From a candidate division Zixibacteria bacterium DG_27 (GTDB taxonomy: Bacteria > Zixibacteria > MSB-5A5 > DG-27), in assembly GCA_001302725.1 (NCBI GenBank), contig LIZU01000021.1, positions 1 through 10,505 of the forward strand: a stretch of DNA of 10,505 bases, read 5' to 3'. The position numbers and the translations under genes were made by a program. Under the pieces are notes generated by a model. The model was not told the origin of the DNA. It ran no database searches and saw only the letters and a program-made list of their open reading frames with translations. Below are positions 1 to 6,660 of the stretch, in pieces; positions within the stretch are counted from its first letter, which is position 1; each line of letters begins with the position of its first letter.

Positions 1-610
1 ATTCGATCTCGGAGTAAACTCGCAAGATTCCTCTTCTGGGATTGAATTGAACCGGAGCAATAGACACCGTCACCAGTCGCAGGTCCCGCATAATACCGGG
101 GAGGCCGGTTAAGGCGATCTTTTCCGGATAGAACTGGTCGCGGCCGTAGACCTCTTCATCAATTTGAAGAGGTGTAGAGTTTGCGAATTGCCCCTTAGTT
201 TTGGGTCCTTGAGCCGGAACGATTTTGTATCCTGCATATTCCTCATAGCTGGCGGAGACAACGTTGACGGCCAGGTCGCAATTGCCGGGGATTGCCAGCA
301 CCCTGGTGAGAAGTGGAAGCTCCGGTTTGCCCGGCTCTGAAGTCGTCGCCACCAAGAGCTCTCCTTCTGGAAGGGCTAACTTTACTTGTTCATAGTCCCC
401 ACCGTTTTCGGCCTTCTCTATCTCCACCCCCGAAAGTCTGACATTCAGCCGGGTGCCGAAACCATCGGAGCTCACCACCTCCACGGCTTTGTCGGCGACC
501 AGACCGGTTGAAATGTAGTCGGACAGGGCGGGAGTGGAGATAACTAACATGATCAAGGGGAAAACTCCAAGAAGGGTCTTCGGAGAAAAGGAATTCTTAA
601 TGGCTCGCAT
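1..610 (-). CDS. Secreted protein with C25 (gingipain-type) propeptide, N-terminal part only
   Basis: This frame is open from an ATG at 608-610 to the window edge, giving 203 visible residues with no stop. The N-terminus is a signal peptide: basic MRAIKNS, a hydrophobic stretch around residues 13-26, then a likely cleavage after STPALS. The mature part resembles the N-terminal propeptide of C25 cysteine peptidases. It has a GKPELPLL segment near residue 93, a following VLAIPG, and near the edge an APVQFNP...GILRVYSEI pattern typical of that propeptide. In this family the propeptide keeps a secreted gingipain-like peptidase inactive, and many members carry C-terminal sorting or FlgD-like domains. 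The catalytic His/Cys domain would lie beyond position 1 and is not visible, so peptidase activity is inferred. A GAGGAG Shine-Dalgarno at 618-623, seven bases before the ATG, supports the start. It lies 116 bp downstream of the LVIVD lipoprotein on the same strand. Confidence 0.75.
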   Translation of the reverse strand, partial: MRAIKNSFSPKTLLGVFPLIMLVISTPALSDYISTGLVADKAVEVVSSDGFGTRLNVRLSGVEIEKAENGGDYEQVKLALPEGELLVATTSEPGKPELPLLTRVLAIPGNCDLAVNVVSASYEEYAGYKIVPAQGPKTKGQFANSTPLQIDEEVYGRDQFYPEKIALTGLPGIMRDLRLVTVSIAPVQFNPRRGILRVYSEIE

Positions 611-617
611 ATAAGGT

Positions 618-623
618 CTCCTC
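618..623 (-). promoter_or_regulatory. Ribosome binding site of the C25-propeptide gene
   Basis: GAGGAG on the minus strand, seven bases upstream of the ATG at 608-610. It fixes the start of a gene whose 3' end is outside the window. Confidence 0.6.
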
Positions 624-719
624 AGATGGGGCTAGATGTTTTAGTCTTTCACAATAGATATAACGGATGGAATTCCAAAGCGAATTCTTTTTTCGGTTCA
701 CTGAAAACATCGGGCTACC

Positions 720-739
720 AGCAGATTCACAGATCTGCT
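720..739 (-). terminator. Stem-loop at the 3' end of the lipoprotein gene
   Basis: Seven-base-pair perfect inverted repeat AGCAGAT/ATCTGCT with a six-base loop holding the lipoprotein stop codon. The following bases on the minus strand have no continuous U-tract, so it is at best a weak or factor-assisted terminator, or an RNA 3' end stabiliser. Confidence 0.3.
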
Positions 740-2064
740 TCGGTGAAAATCAGAAGCCCCCAGTTGCGATCGACCAGATAGACGTACTCCTGATCGGCGA
801 AGATTCCGTAAGCGTAAGGGGTGTCGTATTCCATCACAAAGGTGGGATTGGTCTTGTCGGTCACATCGACTACTTTCAAACCCTCGCCGCCGTCAGCCAG
901 AAAGGCTACGTTGCCGATGACGTGGACATCTTTGGTGCGTCCGTCGGTGTTGAAATTGCCCGCCAAGGAGGGATTTAACGGATTAGTGATGTCGATTATG
1001 CTCAAACCCTCCCAATCATCGGCGATATAGGCGTAATCCCCCTTTAGAAAAACGGAGAGGGCCTTCCCCTGAGTGTCTGACTCCGCATCCGGAGTCTGGC
1101 TGACGTCATGAAGGTCGGATAGGTCGAACACTGCCAGTCCCAGCTCCCCCTGAGCCACGTAGAGATAGTCACCACAAACCTCGACGTCGTTTCCGAAGCC
1201 GGGAAGCGCCAGATAGAAGAAATGACCGGTTGCCCAGGGCATATTGTTGAGATCCAACTGGGCGGCACTGATGGTGCGATTGTAAGTGGAGGCTGCGAAG
1301 ATATAGAAAGCGGTGTCGCCGAAGGTGGCGCCGGTGACCCCGTGGATGTTGGTCTCGCTGAAGGAAAAGAGATTGTAGATGAAGGCGCTGTCGGGGTCGA
1401 TCGGCTCGCTGATGTCGAACACCTGGACCCGGTAGTCCATGTCGGCCACGAAGGCGTAGTTGGTGTCCGGAGAAACATATACGTCAAGAGCGTAGTCCCG
1501 GAACGGGGTGGTGTTGAGGTTAACCAAGATGGCGGGGGAGGCCCGATCGGTGACGTCGATGATGGTCAAATCGGCTTCATCGTCGGCTATGTAGGCCCGG
1601 TCGCCGACTACGACCACCTCCTGGGGATAACCGTAGGTAGGAGTCTGTGACAAGAGGTAGTAGGGTCTGTTCATGACTCGGAACGACCACGTCTGAGACC
1701 AATCTCCCCATAGGTCTTCGCTGTTTTTGGCCCGCACGCGCCAGTAGTAGGTGTCATCAACCAGCGAGTCAGCCGAAGTATAGGCAGTATCTGCGGTCTG
1801 CACCGACAGGAGGTTGTTGAAGAAGCTGGTGGCGTCGTCCAATTGCAGTTCGTACAGGATGGCATCATCTACGGAGTTCCAGATGTAGGTGGGGGTGCGG
1901 GAATCGAGGGTGTCGCCGTTAACTGGCGAGAGCTTGGTTACCTCCGGTGGGAAATCGCGATATTTGATGATGACCTTTTCTTTGGTGCACCCTCCAATCA
2001 TAAGAATCAGCAGGCTTAATGCGACAGGGAGGTTTCTCCTTAAACGGAATCTAGGTGTCTCCAT
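727..2064 (-). CDS. LVIVD-repeat beta-propeller lipoprotein with fibronectin-III-like domain
   Basis: A 445-residue exported protein. Residues 1-26 form a lipoprotein signal: basic start, hydrophobic core, lipobox ending IGGC with Cys26 as the lipidated residue. Residues about 36-131 look like an Ig/fibronectin-III-type fold (PVNGDTL near the start, YYWRVRA near the end), as seen in extracellular proteins of FCB bacteria. From about residue 145 to the end there are LVIVD repeats of the pattern AYIADD.xGL.IIDI(T)NP. I count seven units, near residues 157, 203, 252, 301, 345, 387 and 428, the third being degenerate, consistent with a seven-bladed propeller. Such proteins sit on the outer membrane or cell surface; substrate or partner is unknown. 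An in-frame TGA lies 15 bases upstream of the ATG, so no longer ATG start exists. GAGGAG precedes the ATG by only two bases. The gene starts inside a 50-codon upstream frame. Confidence 0.85.
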   Translation of the reverse strand: METPRFRLRRNLPVALSLLILMIGGCTKEKVIIKYRDFPPEVTKLSPVNGDTLDSRTPTYIWNSVDDAILYELQLDDATSFFNNLLSVQTADTAYTSADSLVDDTYYWRVRAKNSEDLWGDWSQTWSFRVMNRPYYLLSQTPTYGYPQEVVVVGDRAYIADDEADLTIIDVTDRASPAILVNLNTTPFRDYALDVYVSPDTNYAFVADMDYRVQVFDISEPIDPDSAFIYNLFSFSETNIHGVTGATFGDTAFYIFAASTYNRTISAAQLDLNNMPWATGHFFYLALPGFGNDVEVCGDYLYVAQGELGLAVFDLSDLHDVSQTPDAESDTQGKALSVFLKGDYAYIADDWEGLSIIDITNPLNPSLAGNFNTDGRTKDVHVIGNVAFLADGGEGLKVVDVTDKTNPTFVMEYDTPYAYGIFADQEYVYLVDRNWGLLIFTEADL

Positions 2065-2203
2065 GGCTCCTCGAGATCAAGTTCTCCGGCAGTTCCAACT
2101 CTCCAGGCACTTTCAGTTCCAGAATTCTCAAGATCTGCCACCTCGGAGGTGTCAGTCCGAAGGAATGATAGGTTTTACTATAAACATATGCAAAATCCCG
2201 CAT
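2051..2203 (-). CDS. Possible 50-aa upstream ORF overlapping the lipoprotein start
   Basis: An ATG frame of 50 codons (stop TAG at 2051-2053) overlaps the first 14 bases of the lipoprotein gene in another frame. The peptide reads like genuine coding sequence. Residues about 15-30 include GLTPPRWQILRIL, which resembles the start of the DNA-binding part of MarR-family regulators, followed by a PGELELPENL segment. A full MarR protein is about 140-170 residues, so this would be a fragment, a leader peptide for translational coupling, or chance. The ATG has no strong Shine-Dalgarno, and an in-frame TGA lies just upstream. A promoter candidate at 2183-2210 would start transcription inside this frame, so the two proposals conflict. 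The MarR similarity is my visual judgement only. Confidence 0.3.
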   Translation of the reverse strand: MRDFAYVYSKTYHSFGLTPPRWQILRILELKVPGELELPENLISRSHGDT

Positions 2204-2210
2204 CAGTCAA
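2183..2210 (-). promoter_or_regulatory. Candidate sigma-70 promoter for the lipoprotein gene
   Basis: The -35 box TTGACT (2205-2210) and -10 box TATGTT (2183-2188) are 16 bases apart on the minus strand. A TATAGT lies just downstream but would be 22 bases from the same -35. Transcription would begin near 2176, leaving a leader of about 110 bases before the ATG at 2064. It is incompatible with translation of the 2051-2203 frame from its own ATG. Confidence 0.35.
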
Positions 2211-2559
2211 GGTTTTTCCGTTGACGGCAGTGATAAAAAAACAGGTCACGGGCATGCCGACTAAAGACAGCCAGTTTCGGAAGCGCTCAGGGTCTCAGTT
2301 GCCTCCAGGTTTTCCCGGATGAGATGTCAACGAAGGGAAGGATACTCGGGAGGGTGAATTGAAGCTCTTTGGCAAACCCAGCCGGAGATTCTTCGTCAGT
2401 CCTTAAACCCTCTTTTTCTCCTCCACCAGAAGGTCTTTATGTTCCACTTTCTTCTCCGGGTGAAAAATCGGAATTTGGAGAAGACTCTTGCCTGCCGTAG
2501 CTGGTTCCACTTCTTGTTGTAATAGAATTGTCGAGATTTTGCCATCTGAGAAGTGCGAG
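2204..2559. other. Gene-poor spacer after gltX with short open frames and a stem-loop
   Basis: No RNA gene or long ORF is visible. On the minus strand a 49-codon ATG frame (2396-2545) begins 14 bases after the gltX stop. It codes a very basic, tryptophan-rich peptide and has no Shine-Dalgarno, so it is probably not real. An overlapping frame ending at 2403-2405 has more natural codon use (segments such as IPIFHPEKK and LLVEEKK) but only a GTG start at 2510 without a Shine-Dalgarno. A third frame with similar character ends near 2300. This patchwork may be decayed coding sequence. An inverted repeat CTTCTCC/GGAGAAG (2451-2457 and 2477-2483, 19-base loop) has no adjacent U-tract. A run of seven T on the minus strand near 2235 follows only a weak imperfect stem. 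No convincing gltX terminator is seen. Confidence 0.4.
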
Positions 2560-4038
2560 TTACCCCGAATCGGTTCTATCGGCGAGGCCGGGATTCCCTC
2601 TTATAAACTCGAGGGCCCTTCTTAACCTCTTTACTACCTCCTCTTGCCCCAGTACTTCCAGAATCTCAAAGAGAGAAGGCCCTTTGGTCATTCCCGTGGT
2701 CGCTAAACGAGTGGGGTGTATCAGTTTTGCGGCGGAGATTCCGAGCTCTTCTGCCAGGTTGCGCAAACCACTCTCTATGGCTTCGAGGTCGAACTTCTGC
2801 AAGCTCGAGTAACGCTCCGCCAGGGTCGCCAAGTGACGATCGATGTCGGGAGAAAAGAAGTGCTTTTTCGCACCATCGGGGTTGTAGTCGAACTTGTCGG
2901 TGAAAAAATATCTCCCCAGCGCGGCAAAATCTGTCAGAAGCCGACACCTCTCCTTCAGAAGCCCCACCACCTTCTTCATATACTCCCAGCGGATCTCCAC
3001 TCCCAGCTTGGTGGTCAAGCTGGCTTCAATCAGAAAAGGTGCCACCGCGGGAACCAGTTCGTTGTCGCCTTTGGAGCGGATATGCTCACCGTTCATCCAT
3101 TTGAGCTTTTCGATATCGAATACCGGGTTGGATTGTGACACTCGCTCCAGCGAGAAGGTTTCGATGAGTTCTGAGGTCGACATTACCTCCCGGTCATCGC
3201 CCGGAGACCATCCTAAAAGCGCCAGGAAGTTGACCACCGCCTCCGGCAAGAAACCCATCTGACGGTAATCGGTGATGGCCACGGCTCCATCCCTTTTGGA
3301 AATCTTGGAGCGGTCGATCCCTAAGCTCAAGGGCAGGTGTGCAAACTGCGGGGGGGTGATTCCCAAAGCCTCATATAGGAGGAGCTGTTTATAGGTATTG
3401 GGGATGTGGTCGTTGCCTCTGATTACGTGGCTGATTCTCATCTCGTAATCGTCGACCACGCAGGCGAAGTTGTAGGTGGGTCGGCCGTCAGAGCGCATGA
3501 TGATGAAATCTTCGATATCGGCATTATCGTACGATAGATCCCCATAGACGACGTCTTTGAATTGCGTCTCCCCCGGGGCAACCTTGAGCCTCGTGGCCCT
3601 CAAAACCGCCTGCCCCTTAAGCCTCTTTTTTTCCTCATCGCTGAGATGCAAGCAGTGGCGGTCATATTTTACGGGACGCTTCTCCTTTATGGCCTCCTCG
3701 CGCTTCTGCTTCAATAGTTCCGGAGAACAGTAACAATGGTAGGCTTTTCCCCGCTTAAGTAATTTCTCGGCATAGCTCGGATAGACCTCGAACCTTTTGG
3801 ATTGATAATAGGGCTCCTCATCCCAGCTGAGCCCCAGCCAGCGGAGGCCCTCCAAGATGGCCTCCACCATCTTGGGGTCGGATCTCTCCAGATCGGTGTC
3901 CTCGATCCTTAAGATGAACTTCCCATGGTGATGACGGGCGAAGAGCCAGTTGTAGACCGAAGTTCGAGCCGTCCCCACGTGCAGGAAGCCGGAGGGACTG
4001 GGGGCGATGCGAACCCTGATCTCGCTAGGGGGTGACAT
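2560..4038 (-). CDS. gltX: Glutamyl-tRNA synthetase
   Basis: A 492-residue class I aminoacyl-tRNA synthetase that attaches glutamate to tRNA-Glu using ATP in the cytoplasm. The N-terminus has APSPSG followed by the HIGH-type signature as HVGT (residues 20-23). The KMSKS-type loop appears as KISKR (residues 245-249). A zinc site is intact in the C-x-C-x24-C-x-H form: Cys102, Cys104, Cys129 and His131. The RGNDHIPNT segment near residue 207 and the YNFACVVDD segment near 189 are typical of the catalytic domain; the C-terminal helical anticodon-binding domain fills about 310-492. Length is normal for bacterial GluRS. Whether it also charges tRNA-Gln cannot be told by eye. Its ATG overlaps the last 14 bases of the upstream membrane-protein gene, with only a weak Shine-Dalgarno, which suggests translational coupling. 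Confidence 0.97.
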   Translation of the reverse strand: MSPPSEIRVRIAPSPSGFLHVGTARTSVYNWLFARHHHGKFILRIEDTDLERSDPKMVEAILEGLRWLGLSWDEEPYYQSKRFEVYPSYAEKLLKRGKAYHCYCSPELLKQKREEAIKEKRPVKYDRHCLHLSDEEKKRLKGQAVLRATRLKVAPGETQFKDVVYGDLSYDNADIEDFIIMRSDGRPTYNFACVVDDYEMRISHVIRGNDHIPNTYKQLLLYEALGITPPQFAHLPLSLGIDRSKISKRDGAVAITDYRQMGFLPEAVVNFLALLGWSPGDDREVMSTSELIETFSLERVSQSNPVFDIEKLKWMNGEHIRSKGDNELVPAVAPFLIEASLTTKLGVEIRWEYMKKVVGLLKERCRLLTDFAALGRYFFTDKFDYNPDGAKKHFFSPDIDRHLATLAERYSSLQKFDLEAIESGLRNLAEELGISAAKLIHPTRLATTGMTKGPSLFEILEVLGQEEVVKRLRRALEFIRGNPGLADRTDSG

Positions 4039-4495
4039 CAGGAGTCCCAGGTTTTATCTCTGGGGGAGGTTCTTTTTTCTCTACCGGAGAAGGAGGTGGT
4101 TCTGTCGGTTCCTTTATCGGTTCGGGTCTCTGATAAGTAGTCGGGCCTGCCTGTCGGAGGCTGACCTCCGCCCCCTTCAACTCCAGCACCACCCCTCCGG
4201 TGGCCTTAACGATTAGATTATAGAGGAGGCAGAACAGCCCGGTGAGAATTATCCCGTTGATAATGCCGCCGAAGACCCCGTAAATCACGGGGAAGATAAT
4301 AATGGAGGCCACCCCGGTGAACAGCCCGAAGTCGGTCTGTCCGGCGGGGAGGTAAGCCAACCTGGATATCAGGGCGCTGAAAAACAACATTAAAAAGCCC
4401 ACCAGAAGTCCCAGCAGGATTCCGAGAATGGCATTGATTACAAAGGAGACCTTGATAGCGCTCCAGACGTTTATCTCTTTGACTTCGAAATTCAT
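4025..4495 (-). CDS. Small integral membrane protein, DUF3566-like, with proline-rich tail
   Basis: A 156-residue protein. The N-terminal segment FEVKEINVWSAIKVSFVI followed by a long hydrophobic stretch (about 13-45) recalls DUF3566-type membrane proteins, which begin with a similar basic amphipathic lead into a first membrane helix. A second hydrophobic region (about 60-95) is rich in Gly and Ile and may contain one or two helices. A short polar region follows, then a Pro/Glu/Lys-rich tail (about 118-156), probably disordered and cytoplasmic. No catalytic motif is visible and the function is unknown. The gene ends inside the gltX start (14-bp overlap) and is preceded by a plausible promoter, so it appears to lead a two-gene unit with gltX. 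AAGGA lies about 9 bases before the ATG. The family assignment rests on visual similarity. Confidence 0.8.
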   Translation of the reverse strand: MNFEVKEINVWSAIKVSFVINAILGILLGLLVGFLMLFFSALISRLAYLPAGQTDFGLFTGVASIIIFPVIYGVFGGIINGIILTGLFCLLYNLIVKATGGVVLELKGAEVSLRQAGPTTYQRPEPIKEPTEPPPSPVEKKEPPPEIKPGTPDVTP

Positions 4496-4576
4496 GATTA
4501 CAGTCCTTTTGAATCGGTTACGCCGGACGTATGTATAAGGTGTAAGACCTCCACGGGATTCCGTAGAGCCTTTGGA

Positions 4577-4605
4577 TATATAGCAAATCTGAATAGAGTC
4601 TGCAA
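4577..4605 (-). promoter_or_regulatory. Candidate extended -10 promoter for the DUF3566-like gene and gltX
   Basis: The -35 box TTGCAG (4600-4605) is followed after 17 bases by a -10 box TATATA (4577-4582), immediately preceded by TGC, giving an extended -10. Transcription would start near 4570, leaving a leader of about 75 bases before the ATG at 4495. It lies in the 135-bp gap after dgt and is the best promoter candidate in the window. A short ACGG/CCGT stem with a four-base loop sits in the leader. Confidence 0.45.
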
Positions 4606-4630
4606 GGTGTTCCTCGGGTTTCTAGCTTCT

Positions 4631-5779
4631 TCATACCCGCTCGAAGGGATCGTAGATCTTTTTGTGTTCCTGCAGGGCGAAGCGGTCGGTCATGCCGGCG
4701 ATGTAGTCCCCGATCACAACCATGGGATGGTCGCCGTCTATCCTCTCCTGGACCCAGGGAGGCAGGAGGTTGTGATTACTGCGGTAGGCCTCGAAGAGCT
4801 CTTCGATGGTCCTTTTGGCCTTATCCGACATTCTGAGCATCTTGTGGTGTGTGTACATGTTGGCGAAGAGGAAAATCCTCAGCTGGGAATTCTGTTTCCC
4901 CTTTTCCTTGCTGAAGGTGAGGAGACCCTCCCCTGCGGAGCGAATCTCCTCCGGGCTCTGAATCCCGTGATGGCTCATCTTCCTTCCGGACTCGCTTACA
5001 AGGTCGGTCACCAACTCGTTGATTAACAGCTTAACTATTAGCTTGCGGCGCCCCCGCTCCGGCAACTGAAGGTAAACCTTGCCCGCTTTCTGTTTCAACT
5101 GCCTCCAGATGTCGAGCTCCTCCAACTGCTCCTCGGCCAGAATACCTGAGTACAGGCCATCGTCGACGTCATGGCAATTATAGGCGATCTCATCGGCGAA
5201 GCTAACGGCCTGACACTCTAAAGTGGGCTGCTCCTCGGGGTTGAACTCACCGGAGGCCGGTTTGTCGTATATGGTCTCGTGTTTTATAATCCCCTCCCGC
5301 ACTTCGTAGGTGAGGTTCAAACCGGGGAAGTCGGGGTATCTCTCCTCCAACAGATCGACTACCCGAAGAGTCTGGCGGTTGTGTTCGAAGCCACCGACCT
5401 TTTGCATCAGCTCCTTCAATTTCTCTTCCCCGGAGTGACCGAAGGGGGTGTGGCCCAAATCGTGAGCCAACGAGATAGCTTCCGCAAGATCTTCGTTGAG
5501 TCGTAGCGCCCTGGCAATACTCCGGGCAATCTGAGCCACCTCGATGCTATGGGTCAACCGCGTACGGTAGTGGTCCCCCTCGTGGTTGACGAAGACCTGG
5601 GTCTTATACTCCAGACGGCGAAATGCGGAGGAGTAAATGATCCGCTCGCGGTCTCTCTGAAAATCGGTGCGGTAGGGATGTTTCTCTTCCGGGTATTTTC
5701 GTCCTCTGGTATCCCGGCTCTTGGAGGCATAAGGCGCTAGGAATCTTTCCTCGTTATCCTCTAACAAAGTGCGGATCAT
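4631..5779 (-). CDS. dgt: Deoxyguanosinetriphosphate triphosphohydrolase (HD-domain dNTPase)
   Basis: A 382-residue cytoplasmic HD-superfamily enzyme that cleaves dGTP (and in some family members other dNTPs) to the deoxynucleoside and triphosphate, limiting nucleotide pools. The metal-binding H...HD...D set is intact: His77 in RLTHS, His106-Asp107 in LAHDLGHTPFGH, and Asp196 in SFADEIAY. Other family hallmarks are RDRERIIYSSAFRRLEYKTQV near residues 42-62 and FEHNRQ near 131. Length fits the shorter type-2 dGTPase group. The start is well supported by AAGGAG about five bases upstream, and the ATG shares bases with the TGA stop of the preceding barrel gene (ATGA overlap). It is therefore probably translated by coupling from an envelope-protein transcript, an unusual context. 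No clear terminator follows. Confidence 0.95.
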   Translation of the reverse strand: MIRTLLEDNEERFLAPYASKSRDTRGRKYPEEKHPYRTDFQRDRERIIYSSAFRRLEYKTQVFVNHEGDHYRTRLTHSIEVAQIARSIARALRLNEDLAEAISLAHDLGHTPFGHSGEEKLKELMQKVGGFEHNRQTLRVVDLLEERYPDFPGLNLTYEVREGIIKHETIYDKPASGEFNPEEQPTLECQAVSFADEIAYNCHDVDDGLYSGILAEEQLEELDIWRQLKQKAGKVYLQLPERGRRKLIVKLLINELVTDLVSESGRKMSHHGIQSPEEIRSAGEGLLTFSKEKGKQNSQLRIFLFANMYTHHKMLRMSDKAKRTIEELFEAYRSNHNLLPPWVQERIDGDHPMVVIGDYIAGMTDRFALQEHKKIYDPFERV

Positions 5780-6609
5780 TTCCTCTCCTTGCTAAACAGG
5801 TCCACCCTCAGATCGACCTGGGAAGTGGCTCCCAGAACCGGATGGCTCTGGTAGGCCAAATCCAGAGCGAACCTCTCCCAGGAAATCCCAAGTCCGGCAG
5901 TGTATCTGGTGGGATCGCTGCGCAGTCCACAGCGCAGCTGGGCGAAATTCGAAAGAGATATCTCCTGGCCGAAATGCCAGCGCCCCACCTCCTCACTCCG
6001 GAAGTAAGATAAGGAAAAATAGAGATTCTCGTGAGGGAAAATTCCGACCCCCGTCTGCGTTAAGACATCCAGGTCGAAGTCCTCTTTAGTGCTTGTAGTT
6101 GCCAGGAGGTTTTCAAAACAGAGCCCCAGCAGTAGAACCTGTCGACAGTCATAGAACAGCCCTAAATCACCGCTGGTACCTTTGTGGGAGAATCTGTCAG
6201 CCTCGATCGACAGCTGAAGATGTTTGAAGCTCGCACCCAGGTAAAGCCCTCCATACACCCGTCCTCCCAGGGAGAGAGAAACCTCCTGTTCTCGGTAGAA
6301 GGAGCGCTCTCCGAAGCTCTCGTAACGGAGGCCTGCCCCCAAAGACTTGTATGGCAATATCAGAGAGACGCTGTAGCAGGGGAGCTTGTCGATGTTGTAG
6401 TAGTTTTTGTAGGAACTATGAAAGAAACCTGTGTGAATCCTGCCCAGAGAGGCGGGATTCGAAAGGGCGATCCCCGGGGAGGCAATGTTGCAGAGGTCTC
6501 CGCCGCCGATGGCCAAATTGGCCGCAGAGGTCTCCATCCTGGAGAAAAAGGAAAAAGCCGGGGAGGACAGAAGCAAAAAAAGAAGAAAAGCTGTGAGTAT
6601 GATTCTCAA
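5776..6609 (-). CDS. PorV/FadL-like outer-membrane beta-barrel protein
   Basis: A 277-residue exported protein with a classical signal peptide (residues 1-20, ending SSPAFS). The segment LAIGGGDLCNIASPGIALSNPASLG (split near residues 32-56) matches the hallmark of PorV/PorQ/UPF0164 and FadL-type barrels, in which a Gly-rich start is followed by an NPA motif. The rest alternates polar and aromatic residues in short beta-hairpin-like stretches, with Gly-rich turns, and ends in a strand-like tail before KERK. Such barrels act in the outer membrane; in type IX secretion, PorV shuttles cargo, but this protein is shorter than typical PorV and the exact role is unknown. The start is TTG at 6607-6609: no ATG, GTG or other TTG lies between it and an upstream in-frame TAG, and it gives the full signal peptide. 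No obvious Shine-Dalgarno is present. It lies 51 bp after the lamin-tail gene. Confidence 0.75.
   Translation of the reverse strand: MRIILTAFLLFLLLSSPAFSFFSRMETSAANLAIGGGDLCNIASPGIALSNPASLGRIHTGFFHSSYKNYYNIDKLPCYSVSLILPYKSLGAGLRYESFGERSFYREQEVSLSLGGRVYGGLYLGASFKHLQLSIEADRFSHKGTSGDLGLFYDCRQVLLLGLCFENLLATTSTKEDFDLDVLTQTGVGIFPHENLYFSLSYFRSEEVGRWHFGQEISLSNFAQLRCGLRSDPTRYTAGLGISWERFALDLAYQSHPVLGATSQVDLRVDLFSKERK
5782..5790 (-). promoter_or_regulatory. Strong ribosome binding site of dgt inside the upstream gene
   Basis: AAGGAGAGG lies two bases before the dgt ATG, within the final codons of the barrel gene. It is the strongest Shine-Dalgarno seen in the window. Confidence 0.65.
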
Positions 6610-6660
6610 TTGCTGAGCTTGAATGACCTATTCAGAGTTTCATCAGCTCTTTGGGTAATC

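Noticed and set aside
667..1650. Plus-strand open frames opposite the lipoprotein gene (667-978, 821-1030, 1222-1650)
   Set aside because: They lie antisense to a well-supported lipoprotein with clear repeats and have unnatural, Gly/Val-heavy composition and no Shine-Dalgarno.
2226..2261. T-run near 2235 with nearby short complementary segments as an intrinsic terminator
   Set aside because: The only stem that can precede the T-run on the minus strand is interrupted by a bulge and has few pairs.
2451..2483. Inverted repeat CTTCTCC/GGAGAAG as a gltX terminator
   Set aside because: The 19-base loop and lack of an adjacent U-tract make it a poor terminator; purine/pyrimidine-rich arms of this size can arise by chance.
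2396..2545. 49-codon ATG frame just after gltX
   Set aside because: It is extremely rich in Lys, Arg, Trp and Phe, lacks a Shine-Dalgarno, and overlaps a frame with more natural codon use; mentioned only within the spacer entry.
2716..3262. Plus-strand frames opposite gltX
   Set aside because: They are antisense to an unambiguous GluRS and have no recognisable motifs.
4496..4630. Riboswitch or T-box ahead of the gltX unit
   Set aside because: I looked for a T-box or a long structured leader; the leader is only about 75 bases with one four-base-pair stem and no conserved T-box sequence.
4631..5779. dgt as part of an antiphage system
   Set aside because: No nuclease, sensor, toxin or mobile-element genes are next to it; neighbours are envelope proteins and gltX.
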